A stretch of DNA of 64,000 nt from Lithospermum erythrorhizon. Taxonomy: Eukaryota; Streptophyta; Magnoliopsida; Boraginales; Boraginaceae. The first letter of the stretch is position 1, and the number at the start of each line of letters is the position of its first letter. This document shows, in pieces, positions 45,561-57,400 of this stretch. Location: assembly GCA_019722365.1 (NCBI GenBank), contig JADFUC010001147.1:124001-188000 (forward strand), written 5' to 3'. Below the pieces are notes generated by a model. It had not been told where the DNA came from, made no database searches, and saw only the letters and a program-made list of their open reading frames with translations. Position numbers and translations under genes: made by a program.

Positions 45561-47129
45561 GGAATGGCGTACCTTAACCTAACAACAGGTTATAATTAGT
45601 GATTCATAGAATATCACTAACAATTGTGGATTATCTTCAATTTCAATTTGTGAATGATAATGTTGTTTGATGGGGTGGTTTTTTTGGTGGAGGTGCATTT
45701 TTAGGGTTGTGGGGTGTTTTTTTATTGTGTTTTTGTGTGTATAAAGCGTTTCCAATACGTGCATTTTTAAAGTTATTGCGAGAACAACTGCGGCGATGCA
45801 GGCGGGATGGAGTCAGTATTTAAACAATGGTCAAATAGTATAACACTACAAAGGAGGCGGGATGGAGGCAGGGTTTTCGCGACACAAATGGAGGCAGGGA
45901 TGAAAACGAGGTTTTTAAATATAATTCAAATAGTATCTTAATAAAAAGTAGGCAGGGATGGAGGCGAATTATTTAAAGAATATTCAAATATGATATACAA
46001 ATGGAGACGGGGATAGGCAGATTTTTGATAATACAAAAAGGAGGCGGGTATTTAAAAATATTTCAAATGGTATAACAATAATAAAGGAGACGGGGTGAGA
46101 TAGACCCGTCCCCGTCCGATCTCTTAAAATGGAACCGTTCGGGAGCGGGCTAATATATGGAGGCGAGGGGTCGATACCGGGTCATCTCGGACCGTCTCGT
46201 TAGTGGAGGCAGGTCCAAAGTGGAGGCGGGAAAGAGGCGGTCGATGCCAGTCCAAAATCTCCATTTTTATTTAAAATGTAATGGTTTTTACAGACCCACA
46301 GTCGCGATTGTTAATGGACATATTATTTGAAAATAATATATTAGTGGAGATATGATAAATGTAAATATCTTGAATTAGTGGATATGTATACATTCGAAGC
46401 AACGATATGTTATCTTTTCGACATATTACATGTAAAGTATAGGATTCTGACCTACCGTCTATATTAACGTGTGATGGAGTAGATTTGCCATTTAGTGACG
46501 AACAAATATCTTATAACGTCATCATGCGCATGTAATGTGTCATATTAGTATATGTGATTATTGAATGTTGTATAACTAAATAAAAATGTCGATATATAAC
46601 TTGTTATTAGTTAGGATTTAATTTAAAACATATAATATGCTTCGCTCTGATAAATTAATGATTTTTGTTCATAAATCTGGCGCCGTAGAATTGAATGGGA
46701 GTTCTGATACCTTAGGAATGTGAAGTGCACTTTTTGTCGATCTGTCTCGAACCGTCTCCATTTTTCATAATCCGGTCTCGACTTCCGTCTCCGCCTTGGA
46801 CACTATTAAATACACCGTCGCTTTACGTCTCAGATTCCGTCCCGATAGAAATTTTAATTCATCCCCGTCTCTACCGGCTGTCCGTCTCGGAGTCAACTGC
46901 AACTAGAATGGCGGATCACATATAGCAACTTCCAACACGCAAATAACTATTCCAATCATAACAAATGTAACAACTATTCAATTATAACACAATCAATAAC
47001 CAATAAGCAGCATTAAACATAACCAATAAACAAATAAACACAGCAAGTAATTGATATAAATGAAAAACAATTATTCAATCATAACAAATGTACATAACTA
47101 AATCAAATGTAAGTGCATGTTTCTGATAG

Positions 47130-49560
47130 TTTCAATATACAATGAGTGTCCAACCCGCCCCATATCATCTTGGGCGGGCTCATCCTGAGGCTGGGCACGC
47201 GGGGAAATCGGGGTAAGGGGGCAGGTCTGCGTCTCGAACTGAGGCTCTGTGGCGTGGGCGGGGTGGAGTGTCGTCCACCGTATGGGCCAACCAAATCCGA
47301 TCGCCGTCGAGCTACCATGTTGTGTGGAATCTCTTGGCGGCTTCTTGTCGTACGGGTCGGCTGGAGAATTTGCCCACTCTTAACCGTGACATAGGCGGAG
47401 CGGCTAGCCAAATCGACCTCCACGTTTTGACGCCTTAGAACTGACTCTCGCTGTCGAGGCTTCACATTTCCGACTCCTCCATGAGGGCTGCTTCGCTCCT
47501 CTTCCTGCCTCTTTCTTTCGTTTGCCTCCTCGCAGAGCCGTCCGAGCTCCTCGAGGCCGCGCCGTTGGCCGACAGAGTGGTGGCATGCCCTTCGCCAATC
47601 CAACTTTGGGCCGAGCGTCCGTGAAGTCATGAAGTCCTTACTTGATAGGCCAGCGCGGATCTTTGTCTACTCCGTAAACTTCATGGAAGCTGCCTTGTCT
47701 TGTTCTGTATTTCTTGTGTTCACAATCATTCACAACCATAAACTATTCACAATCATTCACAAGCATAAACTATTCTCGATCATTCACAACCATTGACAAT
47801 CGTTCACAATCGTGCAATCATAAACTATTCCTGACACATTCGCGATCATAAAAAACTAAGCTAAACTATTTGTGATCGCCAAACTATTCACGATCATTGT
47901 GACCATAAAGCTAAACTAAACAACCATAAACTATTCACAAACTAAACTAAACAAGTAACAACTATAATCAACAACTATTCACCGTCATTACAACAACTAT
48001 TCACAAATCATAAACCTCTGCCAACAGTATAAGCGAAAGAGTACAAACTTTAATGAAATATAATAAACTATAAACTATTCCTGAATCATAAACTAAGCAA
48101 GTATAAGCAGGAAACGACAACTGTACACGTCATAAACTATTCACAACAAGTATAAGCGAAAATTATACACATTCACGACTATTTACAAATCATGTAACAA
48201 CTATACAATTCAATATATAATCAACAACACGATTCAATATATAATCAACCAATATAAACTATCTGCGTTAAAAAGCATTCACCAATTATAACACATTCAT
48301 AATACTATTACGAGCACTATTCACAACTACTATTAAGCAAATATGGACAAAATATACTTACAAATGCCATGTCCACAGCTTTGGAGTCGTAAAGAGCACG
48401 TCCGTCTCATAGAGGGGTATCACTTATCGCTTCTTAACATTCATCTTGTTGGAATACCCGATGGTGAACTCGCCTTCCGTCTTAACTGCGAAATACAAAT
48501 AAGGAATGCGATTATTAAATTCAACACAAATATTTGAATAAAATAAAACAAAAATTAAAAACAATATTTATTTCTTACTCACCGGCTTGACGGTCGACCG
48601 ATGACTTGCTTTGAATGGATGTTAGACGTCATTTTGGGCGCCCGAGCTCGTCGATTCGACTTCGCTGTCTCGCGATCAGCGGCATCATTCGTGGAATCTT
48701 GATTTCCCAATCGGGCCAGTACGGTAACCCATTTCTTCATGTCAATTTCGGCTCACATCGGTACTACCAGAAGTCTTCCTATTACATGGACGTCGAGAAG
48801 TTTCTCCACTTCTTCTGGCAGTCTCGCTCGAATATCGGTTGAGCACAGCATCGTCCGTTCTTTATCGTATATCTCTCCTGAAAAATCAAATAAAACAAAA
48901 TCTAATTAGACTATAATTCACTCAAAATATTTTAAATAACTTTATTTTGCAAAAGACTTACTTGGAGCGATCTCGGATGTCGTCCACCAATCGTCGATGC
49001 ATGCGAGGGCGGAGTGGTATTTGCATCGTCATGCGGAAGAGCAAGCTTCACGTCGAGCACTTGTAGCACGTAGCCTAAAGTAAGCCAACGTCAAAGTTAA
49101 AACATAAATAAAAATACTTCTTCTAATTAATTTAGACAATTGTAAGGGGACTTCTGGTGTAAGCGGATCTCTAATTCCAACACGCCATGGGAGACCAAAT
49201 ACCAGTGGGCCGGTCGTCTCCTCTCCTTGGCAATGAGGCGTCTCCAGCGTCTTCGGTACAGGGTCGTTCAGTCCGATCCGTCGCGCTATCATAAATCCCA
49301 TCCAGCGTCATTTCGAAGCGAGAACTGTCGTCGGTCTCGGCGATGAACGTACCGGTCCCGTGTGTAACAAGCGTGTAAATGTTGGGGGCGGCTGCCTACT
49401 CTACGAAGGGCGGGGAGTAAATCGGCTCGGCCCATCACGAATACCGAAGTCCTCGGCCTTTTGGAGGTCGATTACACTTGTCATTCTCAACCAGAAGTTT
49501 CTCGCTTCCGCCTTGTGTTTACCACCGCGTGCCGTCTGCTGTCCAGATTAGAAACGTTAG
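47130..49560 (-). pseudogene. Possible Transposase_24-like remnant
   Basis: A minus-strand ORF at 47103-47630 is rich in charged residues (LCEEANERKRQEEERSS). Upstream, near 49300-49540, are KHKAEARNFWLRMTSVIDLQ and THGTGTFIAETD pieces, which loosely follow the Ptta/En/Spm second-ORF layout (polar linker, a T-H-T...GTFVDE-like signature, then coiled coil). The GC content is much higher than in flanking DNA. Low confidence. Confidence 0.3.
47700..48330. repeat. Imperfect tandem array of CATTCACAA/AAACTATTC motifs
   Basis: Short motifs such as cattcacaaccataaacta and aaactattcacaatcattc repeat irregularly for about 600 bp. Confidence 0.75.
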
Positions 49561-49599
49561 AAATGTTTATCAATAAAAGCGACAGCAGTTGACTGAGCC

Positions 49600-51015
49600 A
49601 TTGAGCGACAACTGTATTCAAACTATTCAAACTCTGACACTATTCAGGCATTATAAACTATTGAATGACAAGCAATCAAGCTATTAATATATTCAAGCTA
49701 ATCGACTATTCAACTATATTCAACTATATTCGATATATTGACTATATTCAACTATATTAAACTATATTCGACTATATTCAACTATTCAATGATATTCAAC
49801 ATAATATAAGCTATTCAAATGACAAGCAATCGACTATTGACTATAATAACTACTCTGCATTATAACTTTTCGAATATAACTATTTATTTATTCAACTACT
49901 CTGATTACTGATTTATCAATTATTCAACTATTTGAAATATTAGAAATAAACTAATAATTAAGTAATAATAACTAAAAATAATAAACAAATTTGAATTTAG
50001 TATTTTTAGATAGGCAGGATAGAAACGAGGGTTATTTTTATTTATAAGCGGAAGCGGGAAGGAGGGCATATTTAAATTTATAAATGGAGGCAGGGGAAGA
50101 GCGTCGGGGCATATTTAAATAATTATTTTACATTATTTTTCCATCTCTTTTGCCGCTTATTCTAATCAACCTAATCAAATATTCAACTATATTAAACTAT
50201 ATTCAACTATATTAGTATTCGACTATATTCGACTATATTTAACTATATTAAACTATTATTATATTAAACTATTGACTATATTCTTCAATCGACTATATTC
50301 GGCCTATATTTAACTATATTCAACTATCATTCACATATTCGACTATTCAACTATATTCAACTATTGACTAGGTTCAACGATATTCAACATAATATAAACT
50401 ATTCAAAGCGACAATTAATCAACTATTCAACTATATTCAACATAATATAAACTATTCAAGCGATAGTATCAACTATTCAACTATATTCAACGATATTCAA
50501 CCGTATTCAACGTAATATAAACTATTCAAAGACCCGACAATTCGACTATTCAATTATTGGCTTGACAATTCAACTATTCAAGCGACAACTATTATTCAAC
50601 TATTCAAACAGCAACTATTCAACTATTAAGCTTCCGAATATAACTACTCGAAAAAAATTAACTACTCGAATATACCAGCAAATATAAACAAATTACCAGT
50701 ACGACAACATCAACATAATATTCATTTACGATTATCGATATCTGAAACAAATATAAGCACATTGAGTTCAACTATTCAACTATCAACATTATTCAATTAA
50801 TACACAATAAAGAATCTACCATTTATGGTAGAGAATCTAAAATTATTCAAAAATTATTACCACGATAAAGAATCTGACATTATTATTTGAAATTAATCAC
50901 AATAAAGAATACAACATTATTGTAGAGAATCTAACATTATTGAAATTAATACACAATAAAGAATCTAACATTATTCAAAATTAATACACAATAAAGAATC
51001 TAAATTATTCAAAGG
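49600..51015. repeat. AT-rich tandem arrays (CTATATTCAA and ACAATAAAGAATCTAA)
   Basis: From 49600 to 50680 a motif near actatattcaactattcaa repeats dozens of times with variation. From 50790 to 51010 the unit changes to a roughly 30-40-bp motif with acacaataaagaatctaac and attattcaaaattaat. A less repetitive 50-bp stretch (50020-50110) with GGAGGC motifs interrupts the first array. Confidence 0.8.
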
Positions 51016-51609
51016 GAATTAATACCTGATAAAGAAAAATAAAGAACTGGCCTTTGATTGTAGGCGGCAGTGGGGGTTGTTTGTGATTGCCGAGAAATTG
51101 AGGGAGGAAGTTTCGAGACAAAGGAGAGGAGGCCGAGGCGGAGGCTGCCGAGAAATTGAGGGGAAGTTTCAAACACGGATGAAGGCGCGGGGTTCCACTT
51201 TTTCGATCGCCCGGCGGGAGGTATAGAAAGGGAGGGGGTTAGGAGAGATGAAATGTTTTTTAGGGGGGGCATTTCTTTGCGATTATAACATATTTCTGAA
51301 TGGAGCGGAAAGCGGCAGGAAATATTTTTATTTTTTAATTATTTATTAATGGAGACGGGAAGGAGTCGGGCATATTTTATTTTTTTAATTAATTTTTTAT
51401 CAATTACGATATTAAAATAAGCCGACGCTAAACCGTATCTAAAATTCAACTATAATAAAACATTGGAGACGGTATGGAGTCGGGCCATATTTTATTTTAT
51501 ATTTTTATTTTCTTTTTAAATTTTTTTTCCATCCCGACTCTATACCGTCTCTAAAACCGACTCCATATAAAGCCCAATTTGACTATTCGGGCTAGAAAAA
51601 ATACCGATT

Positions 51610-53342
51610 GGGTAGAGGTATCTGAAACACGGGTTCCGTCGATGCGTCTTCGTGATTTTGTTGTGAATCGTGGTTGGTTTGAAGACCCCATAAATTACAA
51701 GCGAGTTCAATCGGCTCCTCGGGTAACGGTAATCCTTATTCCTGTCTAATTATGTGGATAGTAGTCGTTTTTATTAAGACCATCGTGTATTTCTTTGCGG
51801 TTGTTACTACGGTGTTGGGCCGGCTTAACTCAAAGAAGCCGTGATTGATCAAATTGACGTGCACTGCTCAGGCTGATTGAGGCCCTTAAAATAATGGCAC
51901 GTAGGAGTTGGTTGTACTTCGGTAAGCGTTAGGGAGTAGATGGATACATAAAATCAACGTATCGTCGGATATGGACAAATTGGCCGGTATAAAGCTCGGT
52001 TGGTTGTGTTGAAATCGCCAAGTAGAAAGGTGATTATTGAGATACATTTTCTCGATTTGCAAAAATGGTGGCCAGTTCGAACATTTGCTTGTTGTTGCGG
52101 TAACGAAAAGATTAGAATTACATCGGATGGATGTCGTAATGCCTTTCTGCGTAGGGGATTTAGCGGAAGAATTCTACATGCATTCCCCGGGTTTCGAGAA
52201 GAGATTGAGCGGGTCAAGTGTGCCGACTCCGTAAGTCATTGTATGGTTTGGAGGCGAGAACCATGGTCTTTGGTTTGCTAAAGCTGGCGAGTGCTTTGTC
52301 TTGAAATATGGTTTCTGGTCTTACTCGGATTATTCCTGTTTACTTATTGTATTCGAGGGGATCCGTTTGAAATGTCTTGGTATATGTAGATGATCCCCAA
52401 TTATTCGGGCAATAATTAAAGCAATTTGAGCTGCCCAAGCGATATCGAGCACTTGTTCCAAAATGAAGGATTTGGAGTAAGTTGAAATATTTTTAACGTA
52501 TCGAAGTATCGCGAACTAGCGAAGGTATTTTTCTATGTCAACGGAAGTACCCTTGGATATTATCTCGGGTCAGTGCGATTTGGGGGCAAAACCGGATCGT
52601 TCGATGGAAGCGAACCGTCGGCTAGGAGCTTCTGCGAGCCTACTTCCCAGCCGATGGTGGGAAATATCCCGGCGGATTTGGTAGGCTACCTTACATGTTG
52701 GCTTTACTCGACGGTTGTATTTTCGGTCATGTTTTGTCTCGGTTTTCACGAGGCACGAAGGAAGATCATTAGGCGACTACGCACTACGGGTGGTTCGATA
52801 TCTCGAAAGTGCACAGGCGGGGTGTGTTCTTTGGCGAGAACACGGCTACCGGGATGGAAGTGATTCGAGGCCCAGACAGCGTGTCCTCGAGCGAAGGCAG
52901 TCGATTCTGGGTTGGATTGTGTATCTTGGTTAACCGCTTTGTTTCATGAGTCAAAAGCAGGACACGGTATCTCTTTCCTCTTACGAGTGGAGTATCGAGG
53001 CTTTAGTAGGTGACATAATGAGTTGAAATGGTTGAAAGGTTTGTTGAGGCGGATTTAGGTGTCGTGGATTAATAAGTCACATCTTGGGTATCTTTGTGAT
53101 AGTCGTCGGCGTTGCATTTAGCGAATCCAGAACTTTTCATGGCTGAAACATGTCGAGAATTAGTTGCCATTTTGTGCGGGGATCGTTACTCATTGGGATA
53201 TTCTACGTCTTTATGTTTCGTGAGTTCAGTTGATGATCTGTTCACCCGAACCCGGGGCGACAAGTTTGAATTTCTATTTAAGCCAAAGTTGGGCGTGCTT
53301 GATTCGTCTGGCCGGCTTGAGGGTGATGTTGAACTCAGATAG
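51610..53342 (+). pseudogene. Copia reverse transcriptase and RNase H remnant
   Basis: Order of blocks in shifting frames: VPSMRLRDFVVN (51635), KARLVVL (51990), TVRTLLAVAVTKRLELHRMD-like (52070-52130), EEFYMHSPGFEKR (52170-52205), YVDDPQLFG (52383-52410, catalytic YVDD present), RVVRYLESAQAG (about 52790), SILGWIVYLG (52900) and finally DKFEFLFKPKLGVLDSSG before a stop at 53342. This is standard copia RT-RH architecture. Confidence 0.88.
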
Positions 53343-53345
53343 TCG

Positions 53346-53471
53346 TGTTATTATATTTTGTATTATTAGTTGATAGTATGAAGCTTGGGCGTAAAATTTA
53401 TGAGTAGATGATGTATATATTTTTGTACAAACGTTATTTTGCAATCACGAGAATTATTATTCTGTATCACA
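53346..53471 (+). repeat. Copia 3' LTR
   Basis: Starts about TGTTATTATATTTTG and ends TGTATCACA, matching the 5' repeat over its central 70 bp. A few indels distinguish the copies, so the insertion is not recent. Confidence 0.6.
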
Positions 53472-53479
53472 TGGATTAC

Positions 53480-54400
53480 ATGAGATATATGAAAAAGCTT
53501 GTTAACAAAATTTGTCATTAATAAATAAAAAAATCAGTGATTTTCTTTTCTTTTTCTTTTTCGATAGAACCATTCTGTTTCATGATCAAAACGATATGCT
53601 GACGTTTAGATTGATAAATTCTATTGGCGGGCGATAATGTCATAGCGATTTCCATGTTGCCAAAACATAAATGTGAAATGATCCCTGACATCAACTTGTC
53701 CTGAAGATTTATACGGAGTACTAAATTTTAGAGGGAGAATGGAAAAAAATTCTAATATTTTTGTGGTTACAAATTTATTACAATGTAATCAACACTTCAC
53801 AGAATCACCGTACAGGTGTTAACAAATTAAAATGGAAACCTAAAAGCCATCAAAAATTAATTTTGGTATGAGTAATTGATATTTAATTTGCGGACTCCGC
53901 AATTGGATAGTTTTTGGTTGATGGTGACACGTTTTTTACTATACTCGTTGTAAGTGTAATTGAAAATTCGGACCCTGTAATTAATGAATAGTTTTAAATA
54001 AAAAAAGAATGTGTCTATAGGCTATACATGTCACATTGTCACATATAATTCCAAACATCCGAGATCATTGCTACCAATTTTTCATCCTATACGTTCCCAT
54101 GGTCTTGAATTTATTCCATCCTTGTATTTCATTTTAATAAAAAAACTCATCTAATCAATTGATTTCATGTTCTTGTTAACCCATTAGTAGAAATATTATT
54201 ATTATTATTAGAGATACTATTATACATTTTATTGATGGTGTTTCACCTTGTCGTTCCTGCATGCAGAGGATCCTAAGATTTGATATCTAATTAAATAAGT
54301 TGAGAATTTTAAGATAGTTAAGAGATGTCCCTTTTGATCATTTATTATTCGGATTGATGAATTCTTGATCATTGTTTTCTGAAAGTAGGGAGCCTCTGGT
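53480..54400. other. PLD upstream region
   Basis: AT-rich with no gene. A TTCTGAAAGTAG just before ggagcctctggt (about 54389) could be the acceptor of a 5' UTR intron. No clear TATA box was chosen. Confidence 0.4.
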
Positions 54401-54406
54401 ACCCTC

Positions 54407-57400
54407 ATGGCAGAATTTAATTTCGCTTATCCGTTGTCGTTAGGTTCTCCACATGGGCAGGGTACACAACTTGTGCCATGCAAGGCCTTTAAGTTATCTC
54501 CTAGGGTGTTTTTATTGCATGGAAATTTAGATATTTGGGTGAAGGACGCCAAGAATTTGCCGAACATGGATGTATTGCATAAAAGAATAGGAGATATGTT
54601 TGGAATATCGTCTGGACAAACGAAAAGAGGGGCATCTAATAAGGATACAAGTGATCCTTACGTTACTATATCAGTGTCTAATGCTGTGATTGGTAGGACT
54701 TATGTTATGAAAAATAATGAAAATCCTGTTTGGATGCAGCATTTTTATGTTCCTGTAGCACATTATGCTTCAGAAGTACATTTTGTGGTCAAAGATAGTG
54801 ATGTTGTAGGATCCGAGACTATTGGGGCTGTTGGCATCCCTGTAGCACAATTATGTTCAGGTGTCAAAGTAGAAGGCACGTTCCCTATCCTTAATTCTAG
54901 TGGAAAACAATGTAAGGCTGGAGCGGTTTTGAGTTTATCGATTCAGTATACACCGGTGGAGATAGTGCCCCTCTACAGTGGTGGGGTGGGACTCCAAGGG
55001 GTACCTGGAACTTATTTCCCGCTTAGGAGAGGTGGGCACGTTAGACTTTATCAAGATGCTCATGTTCCAGAGGGGGTGTTGCCGGATATATGTCTAGATG
55101 ATGGCTTGCGGTATCATCATGGACAGTGCTGGCATGATATCTATAATGCTATCTGTGAGGCTCGTCGGTTGATATATATTACTGGATGGTCTGTTTACCA
55201 TTTAGTTAGACTAGTTCGCGATGATGATAAAACGAGTAGGAGTTTGGGGGAGCTTCTCAAAATAAAGTCTCAAGAAGGTGTGAGGGTGTTGCTCCTAGTA
55301 TGGGATGATCCTACTTCCAAAAGTATCCTAGGCTATAAAACTGTAAGATTTGACATTTTGATCTCTTTCTTTGATAGCATCATTTACTGGTATCAAAATT
55401 GTTGGCTTTCTATAGTTTTAGTGTCTTTTTTATTGCGTTTTAGGTATTTGTTAGGTTATTCAAATTTCCAATTTTCTCATATAACATAAGCTAGAACTAA
55501 TTCTCATATACAGGTTCCCTAATTTGAATAGATAACTGCAAAATCTCCATTATGCTAATTGCAAAGAATGAAAAATTTGTTAAGCAGTTGCTGCCTTCGT
55601 AGATTTCATCAGTAATACTTGTCTGCGAGTAATACTTGTCTGTGAGTCATTTCTTGGAATCATTTTTCTTCCAAGGGTTTATCAAAAACTTGAGAAACAT
55701 TCTTCAGTGCAAGTGCTTTATGGTTATTGAATTTCCAGTTAAATATCTAATGCTATTTCCATTTCTTCAATGAAGGAAGGAATCATGCAAACAAATGATG
55801 AGGAAACTCGTCGTTTCTTTAAGCATTCTTCAGTGCAAGTGCTTCTCAATCATCGGTCAGTTGGAAAAAGACACAGCTGGGCGAAAAAACAGGTTGCGTT
55901 GAGATACATTTTAAGTTAATAATTTAATTTCTTGCCATATTCACTCTTATATATGAGTATGCATGATTTTTTGTCTACCATATAGAGCACAAGCACCTGA
56001 AATGAGGAGTTCATCCGAATCTGTTATTGTTTTTGTCCTTTCCCCATTTTTTCCTGACTGTTTATCCAATTTTAGCATTTGATTTTTTGAATGTTATTTG
56101 TTGTTAGGAAGTGGGAATCTATACTCATCATCAAAAGACAGTCATAGTAGATGTTGATGCAGATAATTCTAGGAGAAAAATCATAGCATTTCTTGGAGGC
56201 CTTGACTTGTGCAAGGGAAGATATGACACTCCACAACATCCACTTTTCAGCACATTGGAAACTGTCCATAGAGATGATTATCATAATCCCAATTACGCGG
56301 TAATTTTTTAGACTTTCAGCTAATTGAAATTCTCTTATACATCGACACCAAAATTTTATGGATTTTGTATCATTGACAGAAGTAGATCCAAAGAGGTACA
56401 GACAAATGTACTCATTCTTATGTCTTACTGAGCCTTGCATTTTTGCAAAACATACCTAAATATCTCTTAATTTGACTAGTATTTAGGAGTAATATAATTA
56501 TAAGCCATGCTGGTTCTCTGCAACTATATGACAAATTATGCCTTGCCTTAACTTATCAAGGTTCCTCCTGCTGGATGTCCGCGAGAACCCTGGCATGATT
56601 TACATAGTAGAATTGATGGTCCAGCTGCTTATGATGTTCTAACTAACTTTGAAGAGCGTTGGATGAAGGCTTCAAAGAGTCATAAAATTCGAAAGATAAA
56701 GTCTTTTTATGATGATGCTTTACTGAAGCTTGACAGAATTCCGGAGGTTTTAGGAGTCGAAGAAGCTGCCAGTATACCTGAAGATCATCCAGACGGTTGG
56801 CATATCCAGGTATATCAAACTACCCCTCCTGCTTTAAGTTAATTTTAATCTAACTACGTACTTCCACTGTTTCTTTAGGTCTTCCGTTCAATTGATTCAA
56901 ACTCAGTCAAAGGATTCCCCAAAGATCCAAAGGAGGCAACAAACAAGGTCAAGTATCCTTTGTTACAATGTTCAACAGTATCATCGTGTTGAGCTGATAA
57001 GTTGACATGATTTCTTTAATTCGTCAAACAGAATCTGGTTTGTGGGAAGAATGTGCTTATAGACATGAGTATACATACTGCATATGTAAAGGCCATTCGT
57101 GCAGCACAACATTTCATTTACATAGAGAATCAGTATTTCCTTGGATCGTCATACAATTGGAGCCATTTCAAAGATCTAGGTATGGTAATTTATGCCAGAT
57201 TGAAGATATTGCTTTAAGTTCTTCATTTGACAGATGAATGGACCAAGCTGACATCAATTCTTCCGGCAGTTTATGGAATGGTTATCCTTCTTTGGTGATT
57301 ATGATTTCATGATATCCATTTAGAGAAAATTCTTTTAGCTTCATTTATCTGATGTTATATGTACGGTCACATTTTCATCATGGCTAGTGCTAATAAAAAA

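Larger units (their letters stand above)
43162..51605. mobile_element. CACTA-like composite insertion within the copia element
   Basis: The left junction reads TGCTACTAGAAATACGAGC, close to a CACTA terminus (CACTACTAGAAAAACGAGC type). GAGACGG, GGAGTCG and their complements are densely repeated near both ends (43190-43680, 51340-51570). They also occur in internal clusters (45790-46260, 46735-46900, 50020-50110), in alternating orientation. Such subterminal arrays are typical of CACTA elements. The right terminus is not recognisable as an inverted repeat, so it is probably lost. Two weak coding remnants are inside. Confidence 0.55.
41391..53471 (+). mobile_element. Ty1/copia retrotransposon, degenerate, with nested insertion
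   Basis: The element is bounded by short related terminal repeats (41391-41501 and about 53346-53471), both with tgatgatgtatatatttt(t)gt and aaacgttatttt. Between them, in the plus orientation and correct copia order, lie a primer-binding-site-like sequence, gag, protease, the pre-integrase region, then reverse transcriptase and RNase H. The integrase core is missing. The pre-integrase block stops near 43160 and the pre-RT block resumes near 51610, with 8.4 kb of CACTA-like DNA in between. Many single-base frameshifts show it is dead. Confidence 0.85.

Noticed and set aside
47103..47630. A 175-codon minus-strand ORF as a host gene
   Set aside because: It lies inside the CACTA-like block, in a GC-rich relic with overlapping ORFs on both strands. 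It is kept only as a weak transposase fragment.
49600..51015. A CRISPR-like array
   Set aside because: Units are irregular, lack unique spacers of even length, and the genome is eukaryotic.
55343..55489. Extension of the first PLD reading frame beyond the exon
   Set aside because: It is intron sequence after the GTAAG donor. Homology resumes at 55776.
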